NCBI GenBank assembly: GCA_965222485.1
Contig: CBDCUC010000040.1
Location: 992,001 to 1,056,000 of the forward strand
Origin: CBDCUC01 sp965222485
GTDB lineage: Bacteria > Pseudomonadota > Alphaproteobacteria > Rhizobiales > Hyphomicrobiaceae
Direction of reading: 5' to 3'
Length of the DNA stretch: 64,000 bases
The notes below the pieces were generated by a model that was given only the letters and a program-made list of their open reading frames with translations, ran no database searches and had not been told where the DNA came from. Positions 56,344-64,000 of the stretch are shown piece after piece (the stretch's first letter is position 1; the number at the start of each line of letters is the position of its first letter). Made by a program: the position numbers and the translations under genes.

Positions 56344-58173
56344 ATGGCTGGCAAAACCTGTTGCGCTCGTGTGACGTCTTATCGGCGGTCAAAGCGTTTG
56401 GTTCGGGCAACCTTGGCAGGCGCTGTGTCGGCGGTGGTGCTGGGTATGGGGTCCGTCGTTCACGCCCAGGATGCGAAGGTGGAGGTCGAGAAAGCCGTTG
56501 AGAGCTTGAAGTCCAATAACCCGGGCGTGCAAATTCGTATCGATCCAGACACGGGATTACCGTCTTCGATCACCGGTCTCAAGCCGAGACCCGACCTGTC
56601 GGCGTCAACTCGGGCGGTCGGTGAAGCGCCGAGCGAGGAAGATGTGCGCCGCGTAGTTGAGGCCTGGTTTGATGACAGCGGCCTGACGGCGGCAACCCGA
56701 ACGCTCAACCCAACGGCGAAGTTTGTCTATAAAGAACGGGTGCCGGATCGCGATTTCCCGGACAAAACAATTGCCAAAGTGGAACAGCGCGTAAACGATA
56801 TCCCTGTGTTCGGTTCGACAGCTAAACTACGGCTGGAGCCCAATCTGGCCGTTACGAAGTTCACGGCCACTGCGTCTACCGTTTCCATTGCGGATACGAC
56901 GCCGACGGTTACAGAGCAGGATGCGCAAGCGGCAGCGCGGGCACATTTGGAAACACTTGCGGCAGAGACTCCGACCATTGCTCCCGGGCCGGCACCTCCG
57001 ATGATGCCGAACTTCGAAAATGCACAGGTCGCGAGTGAACTCATGGTGTTCGATCCCGCCATCATAAAGAGCAACGTCAAAGGAGGGACCAGACTGGCAT
57101 GGATGGTCACATTCGATAATTTGCGGGTTTTTGTTGATGCGAAGACGAGGGAAGTCTTTCACGTCTATCAGCATCATCCGACGCAAGGTATGATCCGGCG
57201 TATCTTCGATTTGGAACAATCGAAATCGCCGCCCGGCGTAAAGGTTGTTGATGAGGAAACGCTAGAGCGTGCCAATGATGTGGTAGCCGACGCACGTACG
57301 GCCTTTCAAAATTCCGCAACGGTGCGGGATTTTTTCTTTCTCGTACTGGGTCGCAATGGGTTTGACGACAACGACGGCGCCGGCCCAAATGGTGGCTCTC
57401 CACTTACAGCCTATGTGAGGCACGGCACGACAAAGAATGCTTTCTGGTGCAGTCGCAAATCATCCTACTGTCCAGATGCGAACGCCATGGTATACGGTCC
57501 AGGATATGCGGGCGCACTTGACATCGTTGGTCATGAAATGACGCATGGCGTTATCGCGCACGAGGCAGATCTGGTTTACTCCGATGAGCCAGGTGCAGTA
57601 AATGAATCGCTTGCCGATATTTTTGGCGCCTTGATTGAGTTTTTCGCTACAGGTGATTCTGAGCGAAGTTGGGCGTTAGGTGAGGCAGCTCCCGGGTATA
57701 GCAAACAGGCACCCTTGCGCAGCATGAAGAACCCGCATCTTGAAGATGCTCAGGGTAATTCCCGTTTCGATCCTAGCAAGTCATATTCTTCGCTAAACCG
57801 CGGCCAGCCCGATCATTATGATGAAAAGCTGGACCGCGATACCGATCCCTTGTGTAGGGATACATGGCTGCAGGATAACGGCTGCGTACATTTCAATAGC
57901 GGTATTTTGAACAAGTTTGCCTACTTGGTAGCCGATGGCGGCGAGCACCGAGGAGTTACTGTCGAAGGCATTGGTATGACGAAATTGGCGCGGCTTACCT
58001 ACCGGGCGTTGACTTCCCAATTGAACAGGAGTTCGGGCCTAATCGATGCGGCAAATGCATTCGTTGATTCATGCGATGATTTCGTTGCGAACGGCGCCGG
58101 AAATTTCGTGCAAGGCGATTGCGATCAAGTCAGACGCGCGAGACAGGCAGTGGGTCTTATCCAGGGAAGCTGA
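56344..58173 (+). CDS. Exported thermolysin-like M4 metalloprotease
   Basis: A 609-residue zinc protease. An N-terminal export signal lies within about the first 40 residues (RATLAGAVSAVVLGMGSVVHA). An FTP/PepSY-type propeptide follows (about residues 60-280). The catalytic domain contains HEMTH (397-401) and the third zinc ligand Glu421 in NESLADIFG, both typical of family M4. The thermolysin landmark YGPGYAGALDIVGHEMTHGVI is complete. AGGAGG lies before the ATG at 56344. It lies 98 bases after the subtilase stop, so it may be co-transcribed with it. Confidence 0.93.
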   Translation: MAGKTCCARVTSYRRSKRLVRATLAGAVSAVVLGMGSVVHAQDAKVEVEKAVESLKSNNPGVQIRIDPDTGLPSSITGLKPRPDLSASTRAVGEAPSEEDVRRVVEAWFDDSGLTAATRTLNPTAKFVYKERVPDRDFPDKTIAKVEQRVNDIPVFGSTAKLRLEPNLAVTKFTATASTVSIADTTPTVTEQDAQAAARAHLETLAAETPTIAPGPAPPMMPNFENAQVASELMVFDPAIIKSNVKGGTRLAWMVTFDNLRVFVDAKTREVFHVYQHHPTQGMIRRIFDLEQSKSPPGVKVVDEETLERANDVVADARTAFQNSATVRDFFFLVLGRNGFDDNDGAGPNGGSPLTAYVRHGTTKNAFWCSRKSSYCPDANAMVYGPGYAGALDIVGHEMTHGVIAHEADLVYSDEPGAVNESLADIFGALIEFFATGDSERSWALGEAAPGYSKQAPLRSMKNPHLEDAQGNSRFDPSKSYSSLNRGQPDHYDEKLDRDTDPLCRDTWLQDNGCVHFNSGILNKFAYLVADGGEHRGVTVEGIGMTKLARLTYRALTSQLNRSSGLIDAANAFVDSCDDFVANGAGNFVQGDCDQVRRARQAVGLIQGS

Positions 58174-58269
58174 CGGCCTGGGGTCCGGGATTGGTCGTGC
58201 TTCGACGATCCGACCGGTCGTGTGACCGGGCGCGTCATTGTTCGTGGTTGGTGGATCGCTAGTACAACA

Positions 58270-58298
58270 AACGTGCGGTATTTCTGATACCGCACGTT
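58270..58298. terminator. Bidirectional terminator hairpin between convergent genes
   Basis: A perfect 12-pair stem, AACGTGCGGTAT with ATACCGCACGTT around a five-base loop. It lies between the stops of the M4 protease (plus) and the lysozyme-like gene (minus). On the minus strand the hairpin is followed by TGTTGTACT, a weak T-rich tail; on the plus strand no T run follows. Confidence 0.65.
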
Positions 58299-58322
58299 CC
58301 TGCCTCAGGGGTCAATGCTGCC

Positions 58323-59360
58323 TTATGTGTCAATCTTGACTTCACCCATTTCGACGAGCGCTTTGAGGATAACGGCAGCACCGCACTGTTTGGAGACTGC
58401 GCTGCCGCTCCACACGTTGTCGCGCACGTATTTGCCCTTGGTGTAGTGCTGGGAGAAACTCCAAAGGTATGGCGTGTTGATGTGGTGCAGGACACGGCTG
58501 CGCCAACCGTTGTATTTCTCCCAACGATAGAGCATGCGGGCCAAATCCCAATCGCGCTCATTGACAAAACCATCATAGTCCATGGCGTCAACGGCGGAGG
58601 AGACCCAGTCGGTGGGAGGGTTCCATGTTTTTGGCCGTCCACGCGGGATTTGCCACGTGCGCTTTTTGAGAGAATCGCCATTGTGTAAGTGGGAGCGCAA
58701 ATCAAAGCCTGCTTCCATGCCGTGGGTGATGCCGACAAAATACCAAGGGACGCATGTCTCTTCGAAAACGCGTTCATAGTTCTTTCGGCGCGTTGGATCG
58801 AGAACTTTGGACGTGTACCAGGACACGTTGGAGCGATACTTGTCGCGGATTTTTGCCGTACGGAAAAGTTCGCGGTAGTCGTCCGCTATGTCCTCAAACT
58901 TTGGAGGCTTCCATGACGCGGCGCCCAACAGCTCGATAGCCTCCGCGTCACTCGGCATACGTTCTTCGTTGCGCGCCTTGCGCAGGATCTCGGATGCGCG
59001 ATCGAGCATCAAGTCGACGTCAGATGAGGCGGCATGCGGTGCGAATTGCGCTGATGCGGTGATTTCATCCATGAAATCGATTACCGCCGGTTGAATGGCG
59101 TCAAATTCGCCCCCCAGCTCCGAGGCGCCAAGTGAAATTCGTGGGGCCGATAAGCCTAGTTTTTGCGCTTCCAGTGTCAGTTGGCCCAAGTCCTGCCAAG
59201 CCTGAGCGGCGCCGGTCCAGCGACCCTCCTGGGCCGCAGCCTGCGCCAGCGGGAGGGTGCCCGTCGCACCGGCACCTGCAATGGCGGCAAGGCCGCCGGT
59301 CGTAAACTGGCGCCGATTGAGAGTTCCCAGGGCCAGGTGACGCGATACACCATTCTTCAT
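58323..59360 (-). CDS. Tat-exported lysozyme-like protein
   Basis: A 345-residue protein with a twin-arginine signal (LNRRQFTTGGLAAIAGAG, cleaved near AQAAA). The C-terminal domain (about residues 215-340) has THGMEAGFDLRSHLHNGDSL, TWQIPRGRP, DYDGFVNERDWDLARMLYRWEKYNGW, SQHYTKGKYV and SAVSKQCGAAVILKAL. I recall this block from a family of lysozyme-like hydrolases in which the Glu of HGMEAG would be catalytic; this is moderately certain. The N-terminal half is helical and family-specific. It probably acts on the wall in the periplasm, although the Tat route is unusual for lysozymes. It is convergent with the M4 protease gene. Confidence 0.6.
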   Translation of the reverse strand: MKNGVSRHLALGTLNRRQFTTGGLAAIAGAGATGTLPLAQAAAQEGRWTGAAQAWQDLGQLTLEAQKLGLSAPRISLGASELGGEFDAIQPAVIDFMDEITASAQFAPHAASSDVDLMLDRASEILRKARNEERMPSDAEAIELLGAASWKPPKFEDIADDYRELFRTAKIRDKYRSNVSWYTSKVLDPTRRKNYERVFEETCVPWYFVGITHGMEAGFDLRSHLHNGDSLKKRTWQIPRGRPKTWNPPTDWVSSAVDAMDYDGFVNERDWDLARMLYRWEKYNGWRSRVLHHINTPYLWSFSQHYTKGKYVRDNVWSGSAVSKQCGAAVILKALVEMGEVKIDT

Positions 59361-59609
59361 TGGCTACCCCCATTAATGCTCTGGCAGATGACAGCCATTG
59401 AGCCTAACACCGAAAAATCAAAGTTGTGACGACCAATGCGGCGGTCCATGAGAAATATCCCGTGCAATGAACACAGGGTTGTTGACTTGTCAGTCAGTAT
59501 GCCCGATCTCGGCGCGGGGGACAAACCTACAGATATAAGCTTTTGTGCGGCGTGAATTTTGGCGCTACGAGGGATACGAGCGATCAGTTGTTCGAGTAGG
59601 CGGGGATCC

Positions 59610-61265
59610 GTGAAGATACTTCCAGACTTGCGGCGTGTGCAGGCGTGGGGCGCATACTGGGTTGATGCGTTGATCGTCGATCTGTGGCGGCAGCTGCGGT
59701 GGTCTTACCTGCCGCCGCTGATGGTCTACCTGGCCGCTGGAATTTCTGGGCTGACGGCTATCGTCGGTACCTTCTTCATCAAAGAATATCTCGGACTGTC
59801 GGCTGCATTTCTCGCCGGCTTGTCCTTCTGGGCCGGATTGCCGTGGGCCCTAAAGATGCCGCTTGGGCACTTGGTCGACATCATCTGGCGTTGGAAGTCA
59901 GTGCTCGTCTATTTGGGTGCTGCGCTGATTTCAGCAAGCCTCATCATTATGTATCTTTTGATCGCACGCACGGCGGAGATGACGCTGATCATGTCGGCTG
60001 AGGCTTGGTTCGTGCTGAGTACGTTGCTGGCACCTGTCGGGTATGTCGTTCAAGACGCCGTAGCCGATGCGATGACAGTCGAGGCCGTGCCAAAACTCGA
60101 TGCTTCCGGACGTCCGTTTGCGGAAGCGGATGTCAAGGCCATGCACACGACGGTGCAGATGCTTGGCAGGGTTGCGCTTATCGGTGGCTTCGTACTGGTG
60201 GCGGCGCTGAACATCTTCATGTTTTCGGGTGTGGAAGCGCTGGCGCAAGACGAGAAGGCGACAATCTATGCACGTATCTATCTTGTTGCGCTGCTGATCC
60301 CATTGATCTCTATCAGCGGAGTGGTTCTTGCCAGCGTGATGCGCTGGGACAAGGAGCGGAAACTGCGCGCGCAAGGTTTCAGCGATGATGAAATCGAGAA
60401 GCATGTTTATTCGCCAGATGAGCCTACGACACCAAACTATTGGATCTTTGGCGGTGGAGCCGCGTTTGTCGTCTGGACGCTCGCGATCGGCTTGACCGAT
60501 GTCCCGTATTCTCAGGAGATCGTCTTTCTTGGTTCGATGGGAATTATCCTATTTTTGATGTCGCGCCTGTTGAGAGAGCTTGAACCGGCGAAGGCAAATG
60601 CACTCATCGGAACCGCGATTATCATTTTCGTATTTCGCGCCGTTCCGCTTCCCGGCCCGGGGGCGACGTGGTTTGAGATCGATCAACTTGGCTTCGACCA
60701 GCAGTTTCTGGCTGTTCTGTCTCTGATCACGTCTTGTTTGACGCTGTTGGGTATGGTGCTTTTGCGGCCCTTCATTGCGTCAAGGTCAATTGCTTATATC
60801 GTTTTGATGTTGTCGGTTGCGGCCTTTGTTCTATCACTGCCGAACATCGGGCTCTACTATGGGCTTCACGAGTGGACTGCGCGTTGGACCGGTGGCGTTG
60901 TTGATGCGCGTTTTATCGCGATTTTGGATACGACGATTGAGTCGCCTTTGGGACAAATCGCCATGATCCCAATGTTGGCGTGGATTGCCAAGAACGCCCC
61001 TTCGAATCTGAAAGCTACATTTTTTGCGGTGATGGCATCGTTCACGAATTTGGCGCTGTCCACCAGCAGTCTTCTGACCAAATACCTCAACCAAATATTT
61101 GTCGTTACTCGTGAAGTCGTAGATCGAGAAACCGGTGCGGTGCAGGTCGCAGCGGATTACAGCCAGCTGGGTTGGTTGCTGATATTGGTTGCGGCCATTG
61201 CGGTGGCTGCGCCGCTTGCTACGATCTATTTCGTACAGTTGTCGCGGTTCAGAAGCACCGATTAG
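59610..61265 (+). CDS. FBT/BT1-family (folate-biopterin transporter-like) membrane protein
   Basis: A 551-residue polytopic membrane protein with about twelve segments, similar to the folate-biopterin transporter (BT1/FBT) branch of the major facilitator superfamily. Recognisable blocks are GTFFIKEYLGLSAAFLAGLSFWAGLPWALKMPLGHLVDI, PVGYVVQDAVADAMTVE and LGQIAMIPMLAWIAKNAPSNLKATFFAVMASFTNLA. The substrate is unknown; the family label alone does not prove folate transport in bacteria. GTG 59610 is chosen because it follows a GGCGGGGA ribosome-binding site and fits the start of relatives; the frame is open further up to 59559. Confidence 0.8.
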   Translation: MKILPDLRRVQAWGAYWVDALIVDLWRQLRWSYLPPLMVYLAAGISGLTAIVGTFFIKEYLGLSAAFLAGLSFWAGLPWALKMPLGHLVDIIWRWKSVLVYLGAALISASLIIMYLLIARTAEMTLIMSAEAWFVLSTLLAPVGYVVQDAVADAMTVEAVPKLDASGRPFAEADVKAMHTTVQMLGRVALIGGFVLVAALNIFMFSGVEALAQDEKATIYARIYLVALLIPLISISGVVLASVMRWDKERKLRAQGFSDDEIEKHVYSPDEPTTPNYWIFGGGAAFVVWTLAIGLTDVPYSQEIVFLGSMGIILFLMSRLLRELEPAKANALIGTAIIIFVFRAVPLPGPGATWFEIDQLGFDQQFLAVLSLITSCLTLLGMVLLRPFIASRSIAYIVLMLSVAAFVLSLPNIGLYYGLHEWTARWTGGVVDARFIAILDTTIESPLGQIAMIPMLAWIAKNAPSNLKATFFAVMASFTNLALSTSSLLTKYLNQIFVVTREVVDRETGAVQVAADYSQLGWLLILVAAIAVAAPLATIYFVQLSRFRSTD

Positions 61266-61545
61266 AGTTTGGCCGTGTAGCCCGATGCAAGTGCTTCAAG
61301 ATCCACCAGCTACCGCACGATGTTGAGTACGGTGACCTCGCATCACAGCTATTATTGCTGTGCGATGTGCGGGTTCACTGTTGCCCTCGTGTGATTCGCG
61401 TGCAGCACTCCTGCAATAAACCTCATAACAACGGTGGATAAGGGTGCCAGTTATTCGGGCATGGTTGTGTGCTGAGGGGCTGCAGCTAAGCTTTCTTCAC
61501 TTGATTCGCGCTGATATCGGCGAAGCGGGAAGAGGATTTCTGACG

Positions 61546-62880
61546 ATGCAGACATGTCGGCGAAGCTCGGCTGCCGCTGCGGTTGTGCTCACGTTATTCG
61601 GGACCGTCATATTTGGTGCAAGCGCATTGCGTGCATCGGATGACTTGTCGCTCGGCGTGACGGCGTTGAATTCGGGGTCTGCGGAGATTGCCGTGAAGCA
61701 CTTCAGCGCGGTTATCCAATCGGGCAAACGCTCAATGCATGAACTGAGCGCAGCGCTCCATTATCGGGCTAAGGCGTATGTGGTTCTGAAAAGGCCTGCC
61801 TTGGCAATTGCAGACATCGATTCTGCGTTATGGCTCCGAAAGATGTCTCCGGTTGAGCGGGAGAGTGCACTGCGGTTGAAAAATCAGGCACTTCAATCGG
61901 TCGGCTTGGCGTCCAGTACACAGGCTAAGGGTGCTGGAAAGTCCGCAGTGAAGCCTGAGGTTGCCGCTGTGCCGAAGAAGGTAGCAGAGCCGACGGTTAA
62001 AGCTGAGCGGCCCAAGGCGTCGGCCGCTCGCCGCTCATCGGTGGTAACAAAACGGGCTGAGCGTTTGTCTGCTGAGCCGACTGCAGAACCGGTCGCAAAG
62101 CCGACTGTCGATCCGGCGCCCAATTGGGTAACGAGTTCTGTGAAGACCGCGGTATCCCGCCCACCTGCGCGGACCTCTCCACGATCTGCCAATGCTGTCG
62201 TGAAGAAATCTGCGCGCACGACGAATGATGCGATCCGTAAGCCTGCTGCTGCAAAACGCCCTGCGCCCAGTCCTGCTGCTATTGCCGCGAAATCTCATTC
62301 AACGCCGATGCGCTGGCCAAAAGCCGTTGTGGCGAAACCTGTGAAATCGGAGCCGCTGAAAGATGTTGCGCCGCGCAAGCGCCCTACGAATGCCGTCGCG
62401 CGCCGTGTGGAGACTAACCCTCCTGCGACTGCTGCGGTTGCAGCACGTCCCGCTCCTCAAAAAGCTGCTGCAGAGAAACAAGCGGATGCTGCCAAGCCTA
62501 CGCGGGCAGTCGCTGCCGTTGCAGAGCCCTGGAATACACGGCTGGATCGCAAGGCTGTCGGTACGCCAGCCAAGTCGCAACCCGATGCCGAGGAGCGTCG
62601 GCAGTCAGCTGTTGGGCAGGAGGTCCAAACCGGTTCGATCGTTACCAAACCAGAGCAAGTAGTAGAAGACGTTCGCGCTGATGACAAAGGTGATGAACCT
62701 GTGGCCGCTGCTCCCGGCTCATCCCTTGTGGAAGGGTTTATGTCATTCAGTGGAATGACGACAAAAGCGCCACCGCAAACCGCTGACCGACTTCGGGCTG
62801 CCGAAGAGTTGGCTCGGCGCAGGCGTGAGATGATCCGCCGCCACAATGAGCTCCAGGGTGCGTCAACGGCAGGGAACTAA
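61546..62880 (+). CDS. Exported TPR-like protein with Ala/Pro/Lys-rich tail
   Basis: A 444-residue protein with a signal sequence (SAAAAVVLTLFGTVIFGASALRA) and a short TPR-like domain (residues about 25-120, with EIAVKHFSAVIQSGK and ALHYRAKAYVVLKRPALAIADIDSAL). The remaining 300 residues are low-complexity, rich in Ala, Pro, Lys and Arg, and end in a charged helix (ADRLRAAEELARRRREMIRRH). Such linkers often span the periplasm or bind the wall. No specific function can be assigned. ATG 61546 follows AGAGGA. Confidence 0.6.
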   Translation: MQTCRRSSAAAAVVLTLFGTVIFGASALRASDDLSLGVTALNSGSAEIAVKHFSAVIQSGKRSMHELSAALHYRAKAYVVLKRPALAIADIDSALWLRKMSPVERESALRLKNQALQSVGLASSTQAKGAGKSAVKPEVAAVPKKVAEPTVKAERPKASAARRSSVVTKRAERLSAEPTAEPVAKPTVDPAPNWVTSSVKTAVSRPPARTSPRSANAVVKKSARTTNDAIRKPAAAKRPAPSPAAIAAKSHSTPMRWPKAVVAKPVKSEPLKDVAPRKRPTNAVARRVETNPPATAAVAARPAPQKAAAEKQADAAKPTRAVAAVAEPWNTRLDRKAVGTPAKSQPDAEERRQSAVGQEVQTGSIVTKPEQVVEDVRADDKGDEPVAAAPGSSLVEGFMSFSGMTTKAPPQTADRLRAAEELARRRREMIRRHNELQGASTAGN

Positions 62881-63164
62881 AATAGCGTCGCTCTTGTTGC
62901 CGGCACCCGGCTCGTTGACTTGTGGTTATTTGAAAAATTGCCGCGCCAAGTGTCGCAAGCTCGAACGGAATTATACTACTCGAACGCCCAATTCGTCTCG
63001 CTGCAGTTCTTTGGTGTAGGTTGAACTCAAAGAAATGTAGCCGGACATGTTGCAATGGGTCCCAAAGTCCAATAGCTGATTTTCCGACAAATAAATAAGT
63101 GTGCGCTTGCATGAAGCGCGCACGAAATCCTCCACACAAACAATCTATTCTGGTCAACATTCCG

Positions 63165-64000
63165 ATGAGCAAAATTCTGATTACCGATCCCATTCACGAC
63201 GAGGGCCGGGAATACCTATCCAGCAGACCGGGCTTTACCGTCGACGTTGCAACGGGGCTTGATGAAGCTGGGTTGATTGACCGTATACCTGGTTATAATG
63301 CGCTTATTGTGCGCTCAAAGACGCAGGCCACAGACGCCGTAATTGCTGCTGGCAGTAACCTTAAAGTCATCGGGCGGGCTGGGATTGGCATCGACAATAT
63401 CGATGTTGCTGCCGCGACTGCACGTGGTGTCGTTGTCTTCAACACGCCAGATGCAAACGCCACGACAACCGCAGAGTTGACGATTGCGCATATTTTGTCT
63501 CTGAGCCGGCATTTGCCCAAGGCGGATCGGTCCGTGCGTGCGGGCGAGTGGACCCCACCTAAATTTGTTGGCAGTGAGCTTGCGGGAAAGACAATCGGTA
63601 TTGTCGGATTTGGTACGATTGGACGGCTCGTAGCGGAGCGGTGTGCCGGTTTGAAGATGCGCGTATTGGCTTTTGACCCGTTCGTGACGGAGGCAATCGT
63701 GCAGCAGTACGGTGCTGAGTGTAGTGATCTGGATGGTCTTATCAGCTCGGTCGACTATCTGACATTGCACTGCCCGATCACCGACAAAACACGCAACTTC
63801 ATCAATGCTGAACGGATCGCTGCCATGAAACCGGGAGCGCGACTGATAAATTGCGCGCGTGGCGGGCTTGTTGATGAGCCGGCTCTGATAACCGCGCTTA
63901 GCGATGGACACCTTGCCGGTGCGGCTCTTGACGTGTTTGCAAGCGAGCCGCCGAAGGACTCACCGCTTTTGTCGCTCGACAATGTTGTTTTGACCCCGCA
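63165..64000 (+). CDS. serA: D-3-phosphoglycerate dehydrogenase (partial, cut by window end)
   Basis: The first 278 residues of a D-2-hydroxyacid dehydrogenase of the phosphoglycerate dehydrogenase type, which oxidises 3-phosphoglycerate as the first step of serine synthesis. It begins MSKILITDPIHDEGREYL, has the substrate loop VRSKTQAT, and includes RAGIGIDNIDV, the NAD-binding GFGTIG and the INCARGGLVDE active-site Arg. The catalytic Glu lies in DVFASEPP. The catalytic His and any ACT domain lie beyond the window. The length and start match the SerA family. Confidence 0.9.
   Translation, partial: MSKILITDPIHDEGREYLSSRPGFTVDVATGLDEAGLIDRIPGYNALIVRSKTQATDAVIAAGSNLKVIGRAGIGIDNIDVAAATARGVVVFNTPDANATTTAELTIAHILSLSRHLPKADRSVRAGEWTPPKFVGSELAGKTIGIVGFGTIGRLVAERCAGLKMRVLAFDPFVTEAIVQQYGAECSDLDGLISSVDYLTLHCPITDKTRNFINAERIAAMKPGARLINCARGGLVDEPALITALSDGHLAGAALDVFASEPPKDSPLLSLDNVVLTP

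Noticed and set aside
1..64000. tRNA or rRNA genes
   Set aside because: No cloverleaf with a GTTCGA-type T-loop and matching acceptor stem was found by eye, and no conserved rRNA segment.

Overview
The window looks like a chromosomal segment of an alphaproteobacterium, probably Hyphomicrobiales-like; the genus cannot be named from sequence alone. The evidence is the protein families: the zinc-ribbon gene beginning MGGMGSGR, a solitary short tyrosine recombinase starting with a KREPWNKG block, the ATP-grasp/alpha-E/transglutaminase trio, AsmA, and many Tat- or Sec-exported proteins. No tRNA, rRNA or CRISPR array was seen.

Region 1 (1-25 kb) is accessory DNA. Two related but non-identical IS3-family elements lie in opposite orientation (104-1303 and 7593-8796). 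Between them are a conserved hypothetical gene, a zinc-ribbon gene broken by one amber codon, a serine resolvase with a res-like repeat cluster, an RTX beta-roll protein and an unknown gene. The first IS has lost its catalytic Glu; the second has landed at the end of a small DUF3027-like gene. Next is a contractile-tail sheath protein with a twin-arginine signal peptide and no other tail genes nearby. The sheath gene and the DUF3027-like gene are preceded by copies of one ~127 bp element. A glycosyltransferase, an exported unknown protein, a TIR-TM-TPR protein, a tyrosine recombinase, a patatin phospholipase, a four-TM protein with a TIR-like domain and an exported protein with Ig-like repeats follow, so this may be a defence or signalling island.

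Region 2 (25.7-29.1 kb) is the ATP-grasp, alpha-E, transglutaminase gene trio. Region 3 (29.1-42.2 kb, minus strand) is a secretion-type cluster: PilZ protein, HlyD adaptor, GAF-HlyD adaptor, M50 protease-HlyD fusion, a 2062-residue LEPR/DUF4347/Calx-beta surface protein and a TolC-like channel. There is no ABC ATPase or RND pump, so how export would be powered is open.

Region 4 (43-48.1 kb) has a class V aminotransferase and a pstSCAB phosphate importer without phoU or phoB. Region 5 (48-63 kb) is dominated by envelope and exported proteins: an exported unknown, AsmA, an M23 peptidase with a (PEPEPTPPT)n tail, a subtilase with EF-hand-like repeats, a thermolysin-like M4 protease, a Tat-exported lysozyme-like protein, an FBT/BT1-family transporter and a TPR/low-complexity exported protein. 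A serA-type phosphoglycerate dehydrogenase runs off the right edge.
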